A stretch of DNA of 64,000 nt from Luteimonas fraxinea. GTDB taxonomy: Bacteria > Pseudomonadota > Gammaproteobacteria > Xanthomonadales > Xanthomonadaceae. The notes under the pieces were generated by a model. The model ran no database searches. It was not told the DNA's origin and worked only from the letters and a program-made list of their open reading frames with translations. Position numbers and translations under genes: made by a program. Shown piece after piece: positions 1 to 6,717 of the stretch (position 1 is its first letter; every line of letters starts with the position of its first letter). The stretch is taken from contig NZ_CP089507.1 in assembly GCF_021233355.1 (NCBI RefSeq), positions 2,228,501 through 2,292,500 on the forward strand. Reading direction: 5' to 3'.

Positions 1-2
1 AT

Positions 3-110
3 GTGGCGGCGGTCGCAGCCGCAGTGCTGGATGCAGCGGGCACCGTGGGCCGGACGCTGGATTTCGTCGATGGAGACGTGCCGATCGAGACCTTCGTCGG
101 CGGCGACTGA
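3..110 (+). CDS. C-terminal end of a probable SDR/NAD(P)-binding oxidoreductase (partial)
   Basis: The reading frame is open from the left edge and ends at TGA 108-110; only about 35 residues are present. The tail reads like the end of an atypical short-chain dehydrogenase or NAD(P)H-binding protein, with a GRTLDFVDGDVPIETF stretch where such proteins carry the last strand of the Rossmann-like domain. The start and catalytic part lie outside the window, so the family call is only an inference. The 237 bases from here to the next gene show nothing I can name. Confidence 0.5.
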   Translation: MAAVAAAVLDAAGTVGRTLDFVDGDVPIETFVGGD

Positions 111-347
111 TCGCGCGCGGACGCATGGATGAGTTCACCTGCGCCGCTGACGACAGCGCCGAGCGGTTCCCCGCGTTAATGCCACGGTTCGGCGCGCGGT
201 CGTAGACTGCACGCCGATCGCGCGACTGCCTATTGCAGCAAGCGCGTTCGCAATCCTCTTCCAGGAGCGCAATGACGTGAAGTACTGAGCCGACATCGAG
301 TCCGACGACCCCTCCGGGTCGCGTCCCCATGTTCGCGAGGTTCTTCC

Positions 348-2006
348 ATGTCCGTGCCCGTCTCCCTGGCGCCTTTCGCGTCGCTGTCTACGTCTTCTTC
401 CGTCGTGCCTGCGCTGCGCGCCCGTGGCCTGTCCGCCGCGCGCGACGACGGCAGCGTGCTCTACGACGATCTGTCGCTGGTGCTGCACGACGGCCCCAGT
501 GGGCTGGTCGGCGCCAATGGCGTCGGCAAATCCACGCTGCTCCGGCAACTCGCTGACGGCGCCCGCGCCGGCACGGTCGAGGTGGCCGGCGGTCTGCAGC
601 TGCTGTCGCAGCACCCGGGTCCATTGCCGCCGCGTGTCGTCGACCTGCTGGGTCTGGGCGCGCGCTTCGATGCGCTGCATCGGCTGCTGGCAGGTCATGG
701 CGACGCGGACGATGCGGCGTGCGTCGACGACGACTGGGCACTCGAAACGCGATTGGCGGAGGCGTTCGCAGCGCTGGGCTTCACCGATCTCGCGCCAACC
801 TCCGATCCGTCGCAGCTGTCGGGTGGACAGTGCCAGCAGCTGCGTCTGCTCGCCGCGTCATGGTGCGATGCCCGCGTGCTGCTGCTCGACGAACCCAGCA
901 CCTTTCTCGACAGCGACGCGTCCGCGTACTGGTGCTGGCAATTCCTGCAACGCGCAGGGGCCATACTGGTCGTGACCCACGATCACGTGTGGCTGCGTGC
1001 GATGCCGCGGCTGGTCGAGCTGCGCGCCGACGGGCTGCAGTGGATCGATGGTGGACTCGATGCATGGCGCGCCGCACGCGATGCCTCGCGCCGTCAGACC
1101 GACGATGCACTGGCGCAGGCGCGGACCGATCGCGCGCGTGCACAACGTGCGGTGGGACGTGAACGTCAGCGGCTCGACCAGCGTCAGGCGCGTGGGCAAC
1201 GGATGCGCGAGACCAGCAACCAGTCGCCGCTGCTGTTGGACCACGCCAAGGGCAATGCCGAACGCCATGCTGGACGCGCGCGCGGCGCACTGGCACAGCG
1301 CCTCGCCGATGGTGACACCGCGGTGCGCGACGCGTTCGCCGCGACCGATCCCACGCCCGCGCCCGAGTTCGTGGATGCCGACGTTGCGTTGCCCGCCTCT
1401 CGGCGAGTGCTGCGTTTCGAAGGCGCGCATCCGATCGCCTATGCGCCCGTCGACGCCCTGACATGGGACGCGTTCGGCCCGGTGCGGATCGGACTGGAGG
1501 GGCGCAACGGCAGCGGCAAGACCACGCTGCTGCGCGCGCTGCGCGGCGAGGCGACGCTCGCCAGCGGCACCGTCGAGGCCTGCGTGCCGGTGCAGTCGCT
1601 CGACCAGATGCTCGCCACCCTGCCCGACGCGATGCCGGCGCTCGACTGGCTGGCCTTGCGCATGCAGGCGGATGCGATGGACGTGCCCGCGACGCGGCTG
1701 GCGCTGCTCGGCCTGGCCGGTGCCCGGGCGCGCCAGCCGCTGGGCCTGCTGTCAGGCGGGGAACGCATGCGTGTTGCCATCGCGGCCGCCGCGTGGGCGC
1801 AGCCCGCAGCGCCCTTGCTGCTGCTCGACGAACCCGCCAGCCACCTCGATCTCGACAGCGTCGACGCGCTGGTCGCGTTGCTGCGTGGCTGGCCCGGCGC
1901 ACTCGTCGTCGTCAGCCACGACCCTGCAGTACTCGATGCGCTGGCGCTGACCCACCGCCTGCAGCTCGACATCGAGCGCCTCCATCTGGAAACCATCGAT
2001 CCCTGA
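348..2006 (+). CDS. ABC-F family ATP-binding cassette protein
   Basis: This 552-residue protein has two tandem ABC ATPase domains and no membrane segment, the layout of ABC-F proteins that act on ribosomes or translation rather than in transport. Domain 1 has Walker A GANGVGKS (about residues 55-62), the signature LSGGQ (157-161) and Walker B LLLDEPS (about 178-184). An Arg/Gln-rich charged linker of roughly 100 residues follows. Domain 2 has Walker A GRNGSGKTT, signature LLSGGERMR and Walker B LLLLDEPASHLDL. The ATG at 348 precedes a short N-terminal lead. It stands alone, and the next gene is convergent. Which ABC-F subgroup it belongs to cannot be settled by eye. Confidence 0.9.
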   Translation: MSVPVSLAPFASLSTSSSVVPALRARGLSAARDDGSVLYDDLSLVLHDGPSGLVGANGVGKSTLLRQLADGARAGTVEVAGGLQLLSQHPGPLPPRVVDLLGLGARFDALHRLLAGHGDADDAACVDDDWALETRLAEAFAALGFTDLAPTSDPSQLSGGQCQQLRLLAASWCDARVLLLDEPSTFLDSDASAYWCWQFLQRAGAILVVTHDHVWLRAMPRLVELRADGLQWIDGGLDAWRAARDASRRQTDDALAQARTDRARAQRAVGRERQRLDQRQARGQRMRETSNQSPLLLDHAKGNAERHAGRARGALAQRLADGDTAVRDAFAATDPTPAPEFVDADVALPASRRVLRFEGAHPIAYAPVDALTWDAFGPVRIGLEGRNGSGKTTLLRALRGEATLASGTVEACVPVQSLDQMLATLPDAMPALDWLALRMQADAMDVPATRLALLGLAGARARQPLGLLSGGERMRVAIAAAAWAQPAAPLLLLDEPASHLDLDSVDALVALLRGWPGALVVVSHDPAVLDALALTHRLQLDIERLHLETIDP

Positions 2007-2101
2007 GCGACGCACTGCGCCTACACGATGTGTAGAGCGCAGCGAAACCCATCAGCTCGCCCGGCCGCAGATGGGTGAAGTCGCGTCGCCCCCCAACAAG
2101 A

Positions 2102-2123
2102 ACAGACGCCTTCCGGCGCCTGT
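2102..2123 (-). terminator. Possible Rho-independent terminator of the leftward BamE-like gene
   Basis: A 9-bp stem with one mismatch (acagacgcc / ggcgcctgt) and a 4-nt loop lies about 33 bp beyond the stop of the leftward gene at 2156. On the minus strand it is followed by a moderately T-rich tract. It sits between two convergent genes, so it may act on both. Confidence 0.4.
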
Positions 2124-2155
2124 CTCGTTCCACACTCAACCCGATGCTGTTGGCC

Positions 2156-2752
2156 TCAAGGCACCCACACCAGATTGCGCGTATTGGGATCGGTAGTGAT
2201 CTCGCGCACGCGGCCGCTGCCGTCGAATTGCACCTGGAACTCGGCGAAGCTGCTCATCCAGTAGCGCCACAGCTCCGCGTCCAGATCCGGGTTCTCGCTG
2301 CTGATCGGATAGCCCAGCGACATCAGCACCTGCTCGCGGGTCATGCCGGGCGTGATCTTCGCGCGCTTGATCGCGTCCTGGATCTTGGCCGGATACGTGG
2401 CGATCTTCGCCGCCGGATCCTCGGTCACCACGTAGCGCTTCGCGAAGTCGGGCAGGGCGATGTCACGGCTGTAGTCGTTGCCGATCGACTGGCGCGCGCC
2501 GTCGATGCGCACGTTGACGCGGTGGCGGCCGTAGCCGGTCACGCTGGTCGGCGTGCCGACCGGGATCACGCGCTTGCCGTTCTCGGCGTAGTTGCTGTCG
2601 CTGATCCAGCTGCCGTCGCTGCGCAGGTTGCAGCACAGATAACCGTCGTACTTCTCCTGTGCGGAGAGCTGGGCGGTGGCCGCGAGCGCGGCGAGGGCGA
2701 GCAGGGGCGCAGCGAGACGCGCGGACGCGCGACGGTTCGATCGGAGGGACAT
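2156..2752 (-). CDS. Exported protein with SmpA/OmlA (BamE)-like domain
   Basis: The 198-residue product starts at the ATG at 2752, where a signal peptide begins (MSLRSNRR, then an Ala/Leu-rich core ending near AQE); the frame stays open further upstream but that part is not coding-like. The C-terminal third has ITPGMTREQVLMSLGYP followed by a WRYW segment, the pattern of SmpA/OmlA domains in which the MT.EQV..lG.P helix precedes a strand pair. No lipobox cysteine is evident, so it is probably periplasmic rather than a BamE lipoprotein. A CC pair lies just after the mature N terminus. The role is unknown; an envelope function is inferred only from the domain and signal peptide. Confidence 0.75.
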   Translation of the reverse strand: MSLRSNRRASARLAAPLLALAALAATAQLSAQEKYDGYLCCNLRSDGSWISDSNYAENGKRVIPVGTPTSVTGYGRHRVNVRIDGARQSIGNDYSRDIALPDFAKRYVVTEDPAAKIATYPAKIQDAIKRAKITPGMTREQVLMSLGYPISSENPDLDAELWRYWMSSFAEFQVQFDGSGRVREITTDPNTRNLVWVP

Positions 2753-2912
2753 CCTGGTTCCTTGGCGAAGCGGCCGGGGCTGCCGCAGGTGGGCACCACG
2801 CGGCACGTGCCGACGTCGCGCCGGCCCCCTGCACGGCGCACCGCATTGTTGCAGCGGCACCGCACGCCGCCAAGACTCCGAACCGCCACGCTGTTGCGAT
2901 AAGCTGCACCGC

Positions 2913-3128
2913 ATGTCGACCGACACCCCCGACATCGATCAGAGTCGAAGCGCGCTGCTGATGCGGCTGCGTACCGAACATCGCGATCTCGACCACACCA
3001 TCGCCGAACTGCAGGCCACGCCGGCGCCCGAAGCACTGGCGATGCAGCGCATGAAGAAACGCAAGCTGCAGCTCAAGGACTGCATTGCCCGGCTGGAGTC
3101 GGACATGATTCCGGACGAGCCGGCTTGA
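2913..3128 (+). CDS. YdcH-like (DUF465) small protein
   Basis: A 71-residue protein starting at ATG 2913. The core LLMRLRTEHRDLDHTI followed by MKKRKLQLKDCIARLE is the hallmark of the DUF465/YdcH family: short, soluble, predicted to be a helical hairpin or coiled coil, of unknown function. Its length matches the family. It is divergent from the BamE-like gene, with 160 bp between the two starts. Confidence 0.85.
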   Translation: MSTDTPDIDQSRSALLMRLRTEHRDLDHTIAELQATPAPEALAMQRMKKRKLQLKDCIARLESDMIPDEPA

Positions 3129-3199
3129 GGCGAGACGCCAGCGTGAGCGGATGGATGGCGGGATGTCTGCCTGTTCCGGCCCCTGCGGCTTCAGTTCGA

Positions 3200-3634
3200 T
3201 CACCGCATTTCGGCAGGATCATCTGGCGTCACCAGCCAGTAGGGGCCGGGACACTGACGCAGCAGGGCCTCGCCGACGAAACGTGAGGCCGCGCCGTCAT
3301 CGAGCGCGCCGCCGCCGACCTGTCGGGTCTCACCCGTGACGCCCCAGCGATCCCCTTGCGACGTGAGAATCGCCCAGCCACGCCACCGCTTCTGCAGCGT
3401 GTAGCTGCGCGGAAACACGAGTGTGGTCACGCGTGTCGGCTGTCCCGGGATCCGCAGCGCGACGCAATCTCCGTCGATCACGACGGTCCCGCGCGTCATG
3501 CCGAGCGGCCAGATACCGTTCTCGGTAGCCGGCTCGGTCGCGACCAGCGTGGGTGGCGTCTGCCCGCTGTCGCGACTGCAGCCCGACAGCAAGGCTGCGC
3601 TCGCCAATACCACCGTGAGAAGAGAACACCTCAT
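3200..3634 (-). CDS. Hypothetical lipoprotein
   Basis: 144 residues from ATG 3634, chosen because it places a clean lipoprotein signal (MRCSLLTVVLASAALLSGC) at the N terminus; the frame is open for 13 more codons upstream. The lipobox LSGC predicts lipidation. The mature part has one small domain with GDCVALRI and several aromatic residues, and a second Cys near the end (LLRQCPGPY) that may pair with the first. I do not recognise the family. Confidence 0.65.
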   Translation of the reverse strand: MRCSLLTVVLASAALLSGCSRDSGQTPPTLVATEPATENGIWPLGMTRGTVVIDGDCVALRIPGQPTRVTTLVFPRSYTLQKRWRGWAILTSQGDRWGVTGETRQVGGGALDDGAASRFVGEALLRQCPGPYWLVTPDDPAEMR

Positions 3635-3685
3635 GTCCGGCGACCCGCGCACGCAGCGCCTCGCGAAGCGCATCCCGCTTGGGCC

Positions 3686-3982
3686 TCAGCCGACAGCGAC
3701 CGGTCCCAGCCTGACGATCTGATGGACCGCCACGTTCTCGCGTCCCAGTTCTCGCACCAGCTCGAGCACGAGCTGGATCGGCAGGTGCAGCTCGTACCCG
3801 TCCGCAATGCGCTGCAGTCCATCGGCTTCGAACTGCAGCCCCGGAATGTCCCGGCCGCGCGTGCTCAGAAACCGCTCGATGACACGCTTGCCGAAGTCCT
3901 CGTGATCGGCGATCTCGACGTACACGCGATACAGCGTGTCGGCGTAATCAGAGGGCGTGCCGGTCACATCGGATATATGCAT
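3686..3982 (-). CDS. Hypothetical small cytosolic protein
   Basis: 98 residues from ATG 3982, the first start that gives a globular N terminus; codons further upstream look random. It is acidic, mixed alpha/beta, without signal peptide or membrane segment, and contains DFGKRVIERFLSTRGRDIPG. I do not recognise a family. It sits in a run of leftward small genes. Confidence 0.5.
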   Translation of the reverse strand: MHISDVTGTPSDYADTLYRVYVEIADHEDFGKRVIERFLSTRGRDIPGLQFEADGLQRIADGYELHLPIQLVLELVRELGRENVAVHQIVRLGPVAVG

Positions 3983-4038
3983 GGATTGCCTCGAGCGATC
4001 AGCGTGAGGTGACTTGCGGAGAACACAATCGACACAGT

Positions 4039-4335
4039 CTAGAGCGCGCGCCGCCGCGTACGTCCCGCCCGCGTCGCGAGTGCACCCATCAACAGCGCGA
4101 ACGCTACTGCGAGTGCAAGATCCGCCACGAAGTAGCCCATGTGAAACGCGTAGGTGTCGCAAGCGGCGCGCCAGCAGTCACCGCCTACCCTGCGAAACGC
4201 GAACGGAACGCCCGCGACTTCCTGGCCATCGTGCTGGTACGCGCCCCGCGTCACCAGATATGGAATCGCATTGGCAAGGGCAGCAACGATGCCTGTCATC
4301 AGAAATCCAACAGTAAATCTCGATCTGCGCGTCAT
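4039..4335 (-). CDS. Hypothetical small membrane protein
   Basis: 98 residues from ATG 4335 (MTRRSRFTVGF). There is one hydrophobic segment at about residues 8-25 and a second near the C terminus (VADLALAVAFALLMGALA), followed by an Arg-rich tail that predicts a cytoplasmic end. Two Cys residues lie in the intervening loop (GGDCWRAACD) and could form a periplasmic disulfide. The family is not recognised. Confidence 0.5.
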   Translation of the reverse strand: MTRRSRFTVGFLMTGIVAALANAIPYLVTRGAYQHDGQEVAGVPFAFRRVGGDCWRAACDTYAFHMGYFVADLALAVAFALLMGALATRAGRTRRRAL

Positions 4336-4463
4336 TGTTGGACCGATTGGATAAGACAATTCGGAACGTCCGCTACCCACGCGCCCTGAAACGAGCTTCC
4401 AGTTGCGTCGCACGAATGCTTAAGGCGCAACAGTTCCTTCCTCGAAACATATGGATTGCGCGC

Positions 4464-5003
4464 TCAGTTCCGCATGCCTGGAAGCTCTGGGGCCGGATAG
4501 ACATCCAATGGGCGGAGCAATGCTTCACGCGGAAAATCGACTGGCACGGGACTGCCGCTGATGATGCTTTTGACGGTGTCGACCGCAGGAGAACGCTTGC
4601 TTTTCTCATCGTAGAAATCGAGTGAGAGATCCAGAATCGCCTGGTCCATCCCCCACAGCCCGAGAAGCGGCCCCTTCTGCGACGTCGCTGCCAGGTAGAT
4701 CTGGCCAACGCTCATACGGGTAGAGCCGCAACTGCGAAATCCATACGTAATCATCTTGAAAGATTCCGCATTGCCCTTGAGAGACTCGATCACCCTGATA
4801 TGGCCGACTGCGTGATGGGAGTGGGTGGTTCTTCCCAAAGGCTTCTGGACTTCGAATGCACTTGTCAGCTGGAACACGAAGACCGTCGGCGCGGTCGCCA
4901 CGATCTCCCGGAAGACCGCCTTGGGCGGATCTGCGCATGCCACAGCATTGGCAGCCGGGGCGCATGCGAGTAGCAGGATCAAAAAATTGCGAAACACAAT
5001 CAT
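4464..5003 (-). CDS. Hypothetical secreted protein, possibly netrin/TIMP-like fold
   Basis: 179 residues from ATG 5003, which starts a signal peptide (MIVFRNFLILLLACAPAANA). The mature domain runs from CADPPK through RSCGSTRMSVGQIYLAA, a spacing of cysteines and a GQ.YL strand that resembles NTR/TIMP-like domains found in bacterial exported proteins. That resemblance is an inference by eye and the similarity is weak. A periplasmic or extracellular location is well supported; the function is unknown. Base composition looks lower in GC than the long genes to its right. Confidence 0.55.
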   Translation of the reverse strand: MIVFRNFLILLLACAPAANAVACADPPKAVFREIVATAPTVFVFQLTSAFEVQKPLGRTTHSHHAVGHIRVIESLKGNAESFKMITYGFRSCGSTRMSVGQIYLAATSQKGPLLGLWGMDQAILDLSLDFYDEKSKRSPAVDTVKSIISGSPVPVDFPREALLRPLDVYPAPELPGMRN

Positions 5004-5143
5004 GTTGTGTGTGACCTCTGATCGAGTCGTCCCAACGGAATTTTGCGGCTGATACAGGAGAGAGGGTTTGACGCGCTCTTCGGCCATCGCTTCAACAGCG
5101 TCGGAGAATTCCGAAGCATGTGGGGTGGCCGGAGTTTTGACCC

Positions 5144-5512
5144 TCAGCCGGAAATGACATGTCCGATACGCCAGAGCACGCCGGTTGGATCGATCAGTGT
5201 GAAGTCCCGGATTCCCCAAGGCCGATCATCTGGCGGGCTGAGACGAACCGAGAACTTCGTGACCACGCCTGACGCCTCGACATTGCGGTGCCAGTCGTCT
5301 GCATTCGAGACGAGCATGTGCATGACGAAGTTGTTCGCATGTTCCGGGTTGTAGAACTGCGACAGCAGGAATGATGTCGCGCCGAAACGGACGTACGCGA
5401 GGTCGTCCGACTCCAATGTCACCTCGAAGCCTAGGGCCTCGTAGAACGCCATGGACTCGGCGAGTTCGCGCGCCGGCACAAACGCCTTGATCTCAATCGT
5501 GTCCAGTTTCAT
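5144..5512 (-). CDS. VOC (glyoxalase/bleomycin-resistance-like) family protein
   Basis: 122 residues from ATG 5512. The fold signature of vicinal oxygen chelate proteins is visible: an N-terminal strand with VPARELAESMAFYEALGFEV, then DDLAYVRFGATSFLL, and the closing strand FTLIDPTGVLWRIGH. It is a single-domain member that would dimerise. The substrate cannot be deduced; the metal-ligand pattern is incomplete, as is common in the non-enzymatic or binding members of the family. Confidence 0.8.
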   Translation of the reverse strand: MKLDTIEIKAFVPARELAESMAFYEALGFEVTLESDDLAYVRFGATSFLLSQFYNPEHANNFVMHMLVSNADDWHRNVEASGVVTKFSVRLSPPDDRPWGIRDFTLIDPTGVLWRIGHVISG

Positions 5513-5578
5513 GGGGTTCGCTTCCGGGATTGCGATCGAGTTGATCCAGCCATGGGTCGGCGTCGGTTCGCGCGGGTT

Positions 5579-5914
5579 TCAGGGATCACCGTAGCAGGTG
5601 ACCGAGAGCGGATCGGGAAGTCCGGACGCTTCGTAGCCGATGATTTCCAGGCCCGCAATCGCATCGCCTTGTGACCAGACGATCACGGCAACGGAGGCGC
5701 CACCGATGGAGGCAAGCGCCTCGGCAAGCAAGTGGCCGGCGGTGGCGTCACCATCCGGACCAAACCAGATGGTGGCGCAGCCACATCTGCAGGTAGCGGT
5801 CACGCGCAGCGCAGGAATGGACGCGATCAGCGCGGGGCCGGGCGGCACTTTGGCGCCGACGGCCAGAACGCGCGCGACGAGTCTCGCTTCTTGATGGGAG
5901 ATCGGGCGTGACAT
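5579..5914 (-). CDS. Hypothetical protein
   Basis: 111 residues from ATG 5914 (MSRPISHQEARLV); an alternative in-frame ATG lies 6 codons upstream. It has an Ala/Val-rich mixed fold with a TCRCGCATIWF cluster of three cysteines near the middle that could bind a metal. There is no signal peptide. The family is unknown. Confidence 0.5.
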   Translation of the reverse strand: MSRPISHQEARLVARVLAVGAKVPPGPALIASIPALRVTATCRCGCATIWFGPDGDATAGHLLAEALASIGGASVAVIVWSQGDAIAGLEIIGYEASGLPDPLSVTCYGDP

Positions 5915-5971
5915 GTGGTCTGTTCGATGCACCTTCGGGCCGAGCGTGCGAAGTGGGTCGGAGACGCCCAG

Positions 5972-6352
5972 TCAGAGATCGTCCTGCGTACCGGCACTGC
6001 GTCCGAAGAGGGTGCCTGCTGCAGTGCCGATCAGCAATGCGCAAATGAGGACCAGCCACTCCAACACAGCGAAGGGGTGCTCGACAGGCTCGAGGATGAC
6101 GCGAAACACCTGCGACACCACGACGGCGGCAACCACCTGAAGCATCAGCGCGGCCCAGGCGTGGACAAAAGGCCTGGATGTCTGCTTCGCGGACAGGTGG
6201 GCAAAAATTCTGCTGCACACAACCAGGGAGGCAAGACTGCTGGCCAGAGCGGTGTTCCAATCGGCTGGCAGGTAGTACCCCTCGCAGAGCCCGAGCAGGA
6301 ACTGGGCGACAAACAACAACGCTGCATATGTGGCGATGCGTTTCCAGTTCAC
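5972..6352 (-). CDS. Hypothetical four-helix membrane protein
   Basis: 126 residues with about four hydrophobic segments: residues 8-24 (YAALLFVAQFLLGL), 33-52, 67-86 (ALMLQVVAAVVVSQ) and 97-117 (VLICALLIGTAAGTLFG). A short Lys/Arg N terminus precedes the first. An inner-membrane location is predicted. The family is not recognised. Confidence 0.6.
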   Translation of the reverse strand: MNWKRIATYAALLFVAQFLLGLCEGYYLPADWNTALASSLASLVVCSRIFAHLSAKQTSRPFVHAWAALMLQVVAAVVVSQVFRVILEPVEHPFAVLEWLVLICALLIGTAAGTLFGRSAGTQDDL

Positions 6353-6419
6353 GACGTGCGCCTCGAATGCCAGTCCCCCGGATCAGATCGAACCGGGATT
6401 CGACTGTACTTGACCGGTT

Positions 6420-6716
6420 TCAGCTTGCTTGGCCCTTGCGACTGACGGGCAGCGTGATTGTGAAGCGCATCGGCCCCTGATGTGCATCACGGGCAGCGAT
6501 GAAGCTGGCCGCACGGGAGGCAAAGATCATTGCCTGCGTCAGCATTGCCCAGGACATGCCGACGATCTCGACGATATTGCCGGTCATACAGCCTGCGTCC
6601 GCAACGACGACCCGGCACATCGCGAAGAACAGGATGACCCGCCAGCCCGGCCGCTGGAATGAGGTTACGGAACATCGGTCGCGCCGTCGGCCCGGCCGCG
6701 CTGACGAAGCGGCCAC
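6420..6716 (-). CDS. Doubtful hypothetical ORF downstream of plsB
   Basis: A 98-codon frame opening at a GTG 2 bp after the plsB stop. Its second half (MTGNIVEIVGMSWAMLTQ) looks more protein-like than its Arg-rich first half, so it could be a short translated ORF, a remnant, or not coding at all. No family is recognised and no ribosome binding site stands out. Confidence 0.25.
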   Translation of the reverse strand: MAASSARPGRRRDRCSVTSFQRPGWRVILFFAMCRVVVADAGCMTGNIVEIVGMSWAMLTQAMIFASRAASFIAARDAHQGPMRFTITLPVSRKGQAS

Positions 6717-6717
6717 A

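Noticed and set aside
5429..5440. cctagggcct in the VOC gene as another operator copy
   Set aside because: Lies within coding sequence and lacks the second half-site at 4-bp spacing.
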